A DNA stretch of 6,502 bases from NCBI GenBank assembly GCA_001794525.1, contig MGJZ01000011.1, positions 520 through 7,021 of the forward strand, given 5' to 3'. Position numbers and translations under genes: made by a program. Positions 1 to 4,862 of this stretch are shown here, piece after piece; position 1 is the first letter of the stretch, and every line of letters begins with the position of its first letter. Below the pieces are notes generated by a model, which was given only the letters and a program-made list of their open reading frames with translations, did no database searches and was not told where the DNA came from. The DNA is from Candidatus Yanofskybacteria bacterium RIFCSPHIGHO2_02_FULL_50_12. GTDB lineage: Bacteria > Patescibacteriota > Minisyncoccia > 2-02-FULL-40-12 > GWA2-44-9.

Positions 1-473
1 GATGCCGCAGCAGTATTTACGAAAATGGCGATCACTGCCACCGATAAAAATTTAGCGAATTCGAATCCAGCCAACCCCGTCCGAGAATTAAAGGCCCAAA
101 ATTTATTCCAAAAATAGCTCGGGATTACAGCCGCGAGGAATGCCAAGGCTTTAACTGGAGCATAGGCTAAACCGGTACTTGCGCCGGTAAGCACGATGAG
201 CATATTTAGCACACCGAAATCGACAGCCGCGTTGGTAAATCCGATCGCCGCGAACTTTCCAAATTGAATGAAGAATGCAAACCAGCGGCCAAGAAAATAT
301 CCGAGTAATACGCCTAGAATCCATGCGATGGGAACAAGGACTATGAGCACTGACCAAGAAATACTTTGAAATTCCGGTACTTTTAAGAATTCCAAAATCT
401 TCCAGCCAATAAAACCGGTGATAAGTCCTGTCGCGATCGAAAACAATAAGTCTCTTTTTGTAAATCTGGTCAT
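1..473 (-). CDS. GtrA-family membrane protein, partial (C-terminus beyond window)
   Basis: Reverse-strand frame opening with ATG at 473 and still open at base 1: 157 complete codons. GtrA-like proteins are small multi-pass membrane proteins proposed to flip polyprenyl-phosphate-linked sugars across the cytoplasmic membrane. Family signs are seen from residue 71: FGKFAAIGFTNAAVDFG (71-87), matching the usual F-x-K-F-xx-G-xx-N start, and SYFWNKFWAF (119-128), matching the N-[RK]-x-W-x-F motif at the end of the second family helix. A third hydrophobic helix starts near 139; the fourth should lie beyond the window. Unlike compact GtrA proteins of about 120-150 aa, this one has about 70 extra N-terminal residues with two more hydrophobic helices (about 9-30 and 42-70). 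The ATG directly follows the TAA stop of the upstream ATPase gene in the same frame, and there is no Shine-Dalgarno, so translation is probably coupled. Transported lipid-sugar unknown. Confidence 0.8.
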   Translation of the reverse strand, partial: MTRFTKRDLLFSIATGLITGFIGWKILEFLKVPEFQSISWSVLIVLVPIAWILGVLLGYFLGRWFAFFIQFGKFAAIGFTNAAVDFGVLNMLIVLTGASTGLAYAPVKALAFLAAVIPSYFWNKFWAFNSRTGLAGFEFAKFLSVAVIAIFVNTAAA

Positions 474-2876
474 TTAGTTGTATTTATTTTGGATTTCCGA
501 TTCGACTTCAGCGCGCGGCCGGCCGAATTTTTGATAGCAGTATTCCTTGATACGCGCGGCCCACTCCTTATCGCCTTGGCCGAACACTCGCTCCGTTTCC
601 AGTTTGACGTTGAAGGGTCGGGCGGTCTGGCCTTCGATTAACAGATTAACATGAGCATTGAGATTGTCGATGTTCATGAGGTCCTGCGGCGTGAACACCG
701 GCTCGAATTTATTTTTCATAAACTCGGCGTCATCCGGGCCGATCCTGAAAGCCATGATCGAGCCGACATTGCCAAAGACCGCGTCGCGGATTTTATCGGT
801 AAGCTGTTTGATGAATTGGTGGGCAATGATGAGATCCAGGCGGTATTTGCGAGCTTCGGACAAGATCGTGGCGATGCTATCGGTGGTGAAATTTTGGAAC
901 TCATCGATGTAGAGATAGAAGTCTTTGCGGGCGTCATCGGCAATGTCCACCCGCGAAAGGGCGGCCATAAGCAATTTGCCAACGATGATCATGCCCAGAA
1001 GATTCGCATTGATGTCCCCAATGCGGCCTTTGGACAAATTGACGACCAGAATTTTCTGATTATCCATCAGCTCGCGGAAGTTAAACGCGCTCTGCTTCTG
1101 GTTGATGATCGGGCGGAGGAATTCGTTAAATACGAAGGCGGTCACCTTGGACGAAATATACGGGGCCATATTGGCCAGGGCGGCTTCGCCGCCCGCCTTT
1201 TCTGCTTCCTTCTGCCAGAATTCTTTCACCAGCGGATTAGTCTCGCGAGATAGCTTGTCCTTGCGATAAGCATCATCCACGAGCACGCGGGAAATATCAG
1301 CCAGGGTGGGAATCTCGTGCGCGTAATCGTCGAGTAGCAGCAGGGCCGCATTTTTGAAATACCGCTCGAACATCGGGCCGCCGGTCTGCTTTAAATCATA
1401 TAGACGTTCGAAAATTCCAAACAACTCATCGATCACCATGGTCTTTTGTTCCGGATGGCTTGGATCGATTTCCATCATGTTCAAGCCCATCGGCCGATCG
1501 ATATGGCCAGGATCGAAATAGATGACATCTTCGACGCGTTTTTCTGGGATAACCGAGAGCACGAAATCGGCTAAGTCACCATGCGGATCAATGATGCACG
1601 CGCCGCGGCCATTCTCGATGTCCTGGCGAATGAGCGTTTCTAAAGTCACTGACTTACCTGTACCGGTTTGGCCGATGATATACAAATGCCGGCGGCGGTC
1701 AGCATCGGCCAGGCGGACTTCGGTTTCCTGACTGCGGAATACATTTCGGCCAAGAACCACGCCCTCCCGGGGCAGATTCGCCGGCGGTTCAGCCGAAACG
1801 GATTTGACGAATTTCACGCCCGCCGCTGCGGTTCCAGGCAGCGGGAAATGAAACAGACTGGCGACTTCTTCAGTCGAAAGCACGCTCGCGCGCGCAGCGT
1901 CGAACATTCGAAAAGTAAAGTTAAACAAAAGCTTCTTGAGCGCAGAACCGGTGTGCTGGCTCACCTCGAAACTATTCATCGTTGTGCTTGAAAATTGAAG
2001 AAAGGAACCGGTGAGGTCGTTGAGCATCTGCTTGGCCCTCGGCTCACCCGCGGCCGATACCACCATGCGGATATTGGCGTCGAATAGCGGTTTGGATGCC
2101 TTAGCCTGAATGGCCCGCATAATGTCCTCCTCAAACACGGTAGCTCCTCTTGGCTGATCCGGCTTATTGGGATCCGGTTTCGGCGGCCGCTTGGCTCGCG
2201 CCAGCGCCTCATTGAGCGGATGGCCGGTCTGCAATTCGCGCAATACTTTTTCGGCCAGGCTGCGAACATCATCGCGATGCGACGGCCGGATGAGAATCTG
2301 GATCGCCGCACCCTCGCCTACTTCATTGATTTTTGAAAGGCTTGTTAGGAGTTCGCCCAAAGCGTCGCTCGGCAGTGATTGGTAAGTCTTAATCGGCAAG
2401 AGCGGGTCGGCCTTCAAGGTGAGCACCGCGCCGGCGGCGGAATTATTTTGGTGGAAAATTGAATAATCCTGGACGATGTTCACTTCCGCCGTCGGGAAAA
2501 GGCCATGGACTTGTTTCTCGAACGCGTCTTTGAATCCATTCGGCACCGCGATATAGAAATGAATAGTCGTGGCGCCGTTCGGCACCGCCATTTCCAGAGC
2601 CAGATACGGCTCGCCGTAGATGAATTTGTTCCAGCCTTTGGCATGCAGGCCGGTGAACGAGGCGAGCAGTTGCTCCATCACCGCGATCAGTTCCTTTTCC
2701 GGCTTTTGCCCCGAACTTGCCGAAGGATTGCCCGAATCCCGAGGCACGGCGACCGAAAACAGAGTCATGTTGAGCGCACGCGCGATAGACCCGCGCGTGC
2801 GCATTGAGTTAAACAATACAAGCGCCGCTACAAAGAGCAGCACTAGAACCGCGAAATATCCGATGATCAGAAACAC
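474..2876 (-). CDS. Membrane-anchored VirD4/TraG-like (FtsK/HerA superfamily) DNA-translocase ATPase
   Basis: 800-aa protein with one N-terminal transmembrane helix (about 2-22) followed by arginines (R26, R28, R33), placing the rest in the cytoplasm. Residues 65-330 form an alpha/beta region of no recognised function, with a Pro/Lys-rich linker at 228-242. The ATPase core has Walker A GQTGTGKS (402-409), DPHGDL (430-435), a strong Walker B FYLYIDEF (653-660, D658/E659), AHQ (685-687), and FRIGPDDAEF (710-719), a likely arginine-finger/sensor segment. This matches type IV secretion coupling-protein-like ATPases, which form hexamers that pump DNA or DNA-protein substrates. Such genes are common in CPR genomes, often without a full secretion system; none is visible here. 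Start is GTG at 2876: two codons upstream lies the stop of the previous gene, and the next in-frame Met (residue 25) would remove the membrane helix. No Shine-Dalgarno; 3 nt from the upstream stop. The ATPase class is secure; the substrate (DNA versus protein) and process are inferred. Confidence 0.88.
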   Translation of the reverse strand: MFLIIGYFAVLVLLFVAALVLFNSMRTRGSIARALNMTLFSVAVPRDSGNPSASSGQKPEKELIAVMEQLLASFTGLHAKGWNKFIYGEPYLALEMAVPNGATTIHFYIAVPNGFKDAFEKQVHGLFPTAEVNIVQDYSIFHQNNSAAGAVLTLKADPLLPIKTYQSLPSDALGELLTSLSKINEVGEGAAIQILIRPSHRDDVRSLAEKVLRELQTGHPLNEALARAKRPPKPDPNKPDQPRGATVFEEDIMRAIQAKASKPLFDANIRMVVSAAGEPRAKQMLNDLTGSFLQFSSTTMNSFEVSQHTGSALKKLLFNFTFRMFDAARASVLSTEEVASLFHFPLPGTAAAGVKFVKSVSAEPPANLPREGVVLGRNVFRSQETEVRLADADRRRHLYIIGQTGTGKSVTLETLIRQDIENGRGACIIDPHGDLADFVLSVIPEKRVEDVIYFDPGHIDRPMGLNMMEIDPSHPEQKTMVIDELFGIFERLYDLKQTGGPMFERYFKNAALLLLDDYAHEIPTLADISRVLVDDAYRKDKLSRETNPLVKEFWQKEAEKAGGEAALANMAPYISSKVTAFVFNEFLRPIINQKQSAFNFRELMDNQKILVVNLSKGRIGDINANLLGMIIVGKLLMAALSRVDIADDARKDFYLYIDEFQNFTTDSIATILSEARKYRLDLIIAHQFIKQLTDKIRDAVFGNVGSIMAFRIGPDDAEFMKNKFEPVFTPQDLMNIDNLNAHVNLLIEGQTARPFNVKLETERVFGQGDKEWAARIKEYCYQKFGRPRAEVESEIQNKYN
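2710..2726. repeat. Degenerate copy of a short interspersed repeat inside the ATPase gene
   Basis: The 17 bases match 14 of 17 positions of CCTGAGCTTGTCGAAGG (reverse complement CCTTCGACAAGCTCAGG), a short element I recall as dispersed in many bacterial genomes, including CPR. In the ATPase frame it encodes part of PSASSGQ (residues 51-57), a peptide of the kind these insertions often produce, located in the linker between the membrane helix and the cytoplasmic domain where an insertion would be tolerated. The match is by eye and from memory, with three mismatches, and only one copy lies in the window, so a chance low-complexity linker is possible. Confidence 0.4.
2774..2802. repeat. Perfect 11-bp inverted repeat (7-nt loop) near the start of the ATPase gene
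   Basis: Left arm GCGCACGCGCG (2774-2784) and right arm CGCGCGTGCGC (2792-2802) are exact reverse complements around a 7-base loop. In the mRNA this gives a very GC-rich hairpin covering codons 25-34 (Met-Arg-Thr-Arg-Gly and onward), right after the membrane-helix codons and about 75 nt below the GTG start. No T-run follows in either direction, so it is not an intrinsic terminator. It may slow ribosomes while the membrane helix emerges, be a mobile palindromic repeat, or be a by-product of GC-rich Arg/Ala codons. Confidence 0.7.
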
Positions 2877-2879
2877 TGA

Positions 2880-3263
2880 TTATAAATTATCGAGTTTCTT
2901 TTGGGCCACTAGCTGTTCGTGCAGTTCTCCGGTGAGGGTGGCATGGAATGCGTCAAGGAGCGCGGGATCATTCGCGGCTTGCGCCGCTTTAATACCGGCG
3001 CTAAGTCCGGAGCTGAACACTAAATTTACCCATTCTTGAACTTGTTTTTCTTCTTCAGGAGAAAGGGCGGCACTGTCAGTGGGCGCGGCATGCGAAGAGG
3101 CTTGAAATGACGGAGCGTGCTGCTGGATGGATTCCTCGACGACCTGCGACATGGTTTCTTTTTCGGGAACTTGTTCCTGCTCTCCGATCTTTTGAGAAAG
3201 TTCCTGCCTGCGGCGCTGGTATTCTTGCTCGAGCTGCTGTAATTGTTGCTCCGGAGTTTCCAT
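2880..3263 (-). CDS. Small coiled-coil hypothetical protein, first gene of the ATPase operon
   Basis: 127 aa, soluble, without cysteines, signal peptide or membrane helix. Residues 4-30 are Gln/Glu/Arg-rich with heptad-like spacing, so a short coiled coil is likely. Residues 50-67 form an Ala/Ser/Pro-rich flexible linker, and 68-127 form a probable helical C-terminal domain (EEKQVQEWVNLVF, then DPALLDAFHATL). I do not recognise a named family. It is the first gene after a promoter and is followed in the same frame by TAA-TCA-GTG starting the VirD4-like ATPase, so the two are probably translated together; an adaptor or regulatory partner of that ATPase is a reasonable guess, not shown. The start is well fixed: an in-frame TAA lies two codons before the ATG at 3263. 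The ATG lies 6 nt after a -10 hexamer, implying a leaderless message. Confidence 0.8.
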   Translation of the reverse strand: METPEQQLQQLEQEYQRRRQELSQKIGEQEQVPEKETMSQVVEESIQQHAPSFQASSHAAPTDSAALSPEEEKQVQEWVNLVFSSGLSAGIKAAQAANDPALLDAFHATLTGELHEQLVAQKKLDNL

Positions 3264-3269
3264 GGATTA

Positions 3270-3278
3270 AGTATACCA
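3270..3278 (-). promoter_or_regulatory. Extended -10 promoter of the minus-strand operon
   Basis: On the minus strand this reads TGGTATACT: TATACT differs from TATAAT at one base and carries the upstream TG of an extended -10. No good -35 is found at 17 bp; TTGCGC (3300-3295) is a weak candidate at 19 bp. Only six bases (TAATCC) separate the hexamer from ATG 3263, so the expected start of transcription is at or next to the A of the ATG. Confidence 0.6.
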
Positions 3279-3329
3279 AAAATTAAGATTTCAGGCGCAA
3301 AGATATGCACACGCAAACACCGATAATTT

Positions 3330-3338
3330 TGCTACAAT
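3330..3338 (+). promoter_or_regulatory. Extended -10 promoter of the glycosyltransferase operon
   Basis: Reads TGCTACAAT: TACAAT differs from TATAAT at one base and has the extended -10 TG. No convincing -35 is present at 16-18 bp upstream. Six bases (ACCAGC) separate the hexamer from ATG 3345, the same geometry as the divergent promoter 52 bp away, again predicting a leaderless transcript. Confidence 0.6.
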
Positions 3339-3344
3339 ACCAGC

Positions 3345-4862
3345 ATGAGACACAACTCGAAGCGGGAAGTCGCGATCGTCCTGCTAATTTTGGCGGTGGC
3401 CGCTTTTTTTCGCTTCTACCATCTTGATCGAACGCCGCCAGGACTTTACCCCGACGAAGCGATGAATGGGTCTAACGCGCTCATCGCCAACGAAACCGGA
3501 GACTACGACGTATTCTATCCGGAAAACAACGGCCGCGAGGGCTTATTCATCAATCTCCAGGCGATGTCGGTGAAATGGTTCGGCGCACAGTCGTGGGCGT
3601 TGCGCGGCGTTTCCGCTCTGATCGGCGTGCTTACCGTTTTAGGTCTTTATCTATTGACGCGCGAGCTTTTCGACCGGCATATCGCCGCGCTCTCGAGCTT
3701 TTTGATGGCCATTTCGTTCTGGCACGTGAATTTCTCGCGCATCGGGTTCCGGGCCATTATGCTGCCGTTTATCCTGGTATTCATGTTCTATTTCTTTTGG
3801 CGTGGCTTGAAAGAATCTTCGTTTCCGAATTTTCTTTGGGCCGGCGTATTTGCCGGGTTAGGATTTCATACCTATACTTCGTATCGGATCGCGCCGCTCA
3901 TCGTCCTGGCGGTGCTGTTTAATTATTGGCTATTTTTGAAAAAAGATTATGCTTATGCCGCGTACGCGCACGCGCGGAATCGGCTGATCGGCGGCATAGC
4001 ACTGATGGCAATCGCCGCGTTTTTAGTCGTCTTGCCGCTCGGTTTGTATTACCTTTCTCATCCTGAATTCGCCGGCGCTCGCGGCGGCATCTCGGTGTTC
4101 GCCCAGTCTGAACCCTGGCGGGCCATGGCCGCGAGCTTCAGCCAGACCTTGGGCATGTTTACTTTTAACGGCGATTGCAACTGGCGCCATAATCTTGCCT
4201 GTTCGACAACCCTGGCCTGGCCGATCGCCGGCTTATTCGCAATTGGTTTTATTAAAGAACTCTGGCACTGGCTGTCCCGAAAACACGGCCACTTCTCCCC
4301 GACTCACACTCTTTTGTTCGCGTGGTTTTTAATCATGCTCCTGCCGGGTATGCTTTCGATCGAGGCGCCGCATGCGTTGCGAACCGTGGGTGCGATACCG
4401 GTGGTGATGATCTTCGCCGGTCTGGGTTTATGGTGGATCTTCAAACTGCTCGGCGCGTGGTATGACCACCAGTATTCCGGCGCGGTATCTCACGTAGGCC
4501 GCGCTCCCATCCCCGCTGTCTGGGTGCTCGTGATACTCCTGGGCGCAATGGCGATATTTGAATACAACCGCTATTTCAATATCTGGGGCGGCAGTCCGCA
4601 CACCGCCGGCGCGTTCACCCAGGAATACGTCCATATCGCCGATCAGATCAATGCCCTGCCTCAATCAGTGAAAAAATATGTCATCGTCCGCGCCGGCGGT
4701 GTTGAAGTATACGGCGTACCGATGCCGGCCCAGACGGTGATGTTCCTGACTCAAAGCGCCAGCCAGGAAGCACAGCGCGAAAAAAATATTTTCTACCTCA
4801 CCCCCGGCGAAGCCCGTCAGCGCCAATTCGAACGGAACGCCCGAATATTTGAAATCAAATGA
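3345..4862 (+). CDS. Family 39 (PMT/ArnT-like) membrane glycosyltransferase
   Basis: 505-aa multi-pass membrane protein of the GT-C fold. These enzymes move a sugar from a polyprenyl-phosphate carrier to a protein or glycan on the outer face of the membrane. After the first helix (about 8-24) comes the catalytic first outer loop with the acidic pair D37-E38 (GLYPDEAMNG) and REGLF (64-68). Further features are SRIGFRAIMLP (131-141), GFHTYTSYR (173-181), the outer-loop segment GDCNWRHN (276-283), EAPHALR (340-346), about ten hydrophobic segments, and a soluble tail from about 410. Its only two cysteines, C278 and C286, lie in the same loop. The start is fixed by an in-frame TAA at 3324-3326 with no other start codon before ATG 3345. 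Its TGA overlaps the ATG of the next gene (ATGA), suggesting coupled translation. Donor sugar and acceptor cannot be read from the sequence. Confidence 0.87.
   Translation: MRHNSKREVAIVLLILAVAAFFRFYHLDRTPPGLYPDEAMNGSNALIANETGDYDVFYPENNGREGLFINLQAMSVKWFGAQSWALRGVSALIGVLTVLGLYLLTRELFDRHIAALSSFLMAISFWHVNFSRIGFRAIMLPFILVFMFYFFWRGLKESSFPNFLWAGVFAGLGFHTYTSYRIAPLIVLAVLFNYWLFLKKDYAYAAYAHARNRLIGGIALMAIAAFLVVLPLGLYYLSHPEFAGARGGISVFAQSEPWRAMAASFSQTLGMFTFNGDCNWRHNLACSTTLAWPIAGLFAIGFIKELWHWLSRKHGHFSPTHTLLFAWFLIMLLPGMLSIEAPHALRTVGAIPVVMIFAGLGLWWIFKLLGAWYDHQYSGAVSHVGRAPIPAVWVLVILLGAMAIFEYNRYFNIWGGSPHTAGAFTQEYVHIADQINALPQSVKKYVIVRAGGVEVYGVPMPAQTVMFLTQSASQEAQREKNIFYLTPGEARQRQFERNARIFEIK

Noticed and set aside
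1178..1194. Hairpin GGGCGGC-TTC-GCCGCCC, followed on the plus strand by GCCTTTT, resembling a terminator
   Set aside because: It lies inside the ATPase gene, no plus-strand transcript is expected there, the T-run is only four bases and not adjacent, and the codons for Gly-Gly-Glu-Ala-Ala explain it.
651..1253. A 200-codon open frame on the plus strand, antisense to the ATPase gene
   Set aside because: It lies wholly opposite the conserved Walker B half of the ATPase, its translation resembles no family, and long antisense frames are common opposite GC-rich genes.
3026..3316. Alternative minus-strand frame overlapping the small hypothetical gene
   Set aside because: It would begin upstream of the proposed promoter, its product is a basic low-complexity frame-shadow, and it breaks the tight junction seen with the ATPase gene.
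3296..3317. Direct repeat CGCAAA (3296-3301 and 3312-3317) in the divergent spacer, as a possible operator
   Set aside because: Six bases repeated once is expected by chance; no symmetry or third copy supports a binding site.
4121..4130. 10-bp palindrome GGCCATGGCC
   Set aside because: Short, inside a coding region, explained by Ala-Met-Ala codons; restriction-site-like palindromes of this size occur by chance in GC-rich genes.
4781..4787. Slippery heptamer A-AAA-AAT in correct phase near the end of the first glycosyltransferase; a -1 shift would enter the frame of the next gene
   Set aside because: The shifted frame meets TGA at 4850-4852, before the next gene's ATG at 4859, so no fusion protein could result, and no strong downstream structure was seen.
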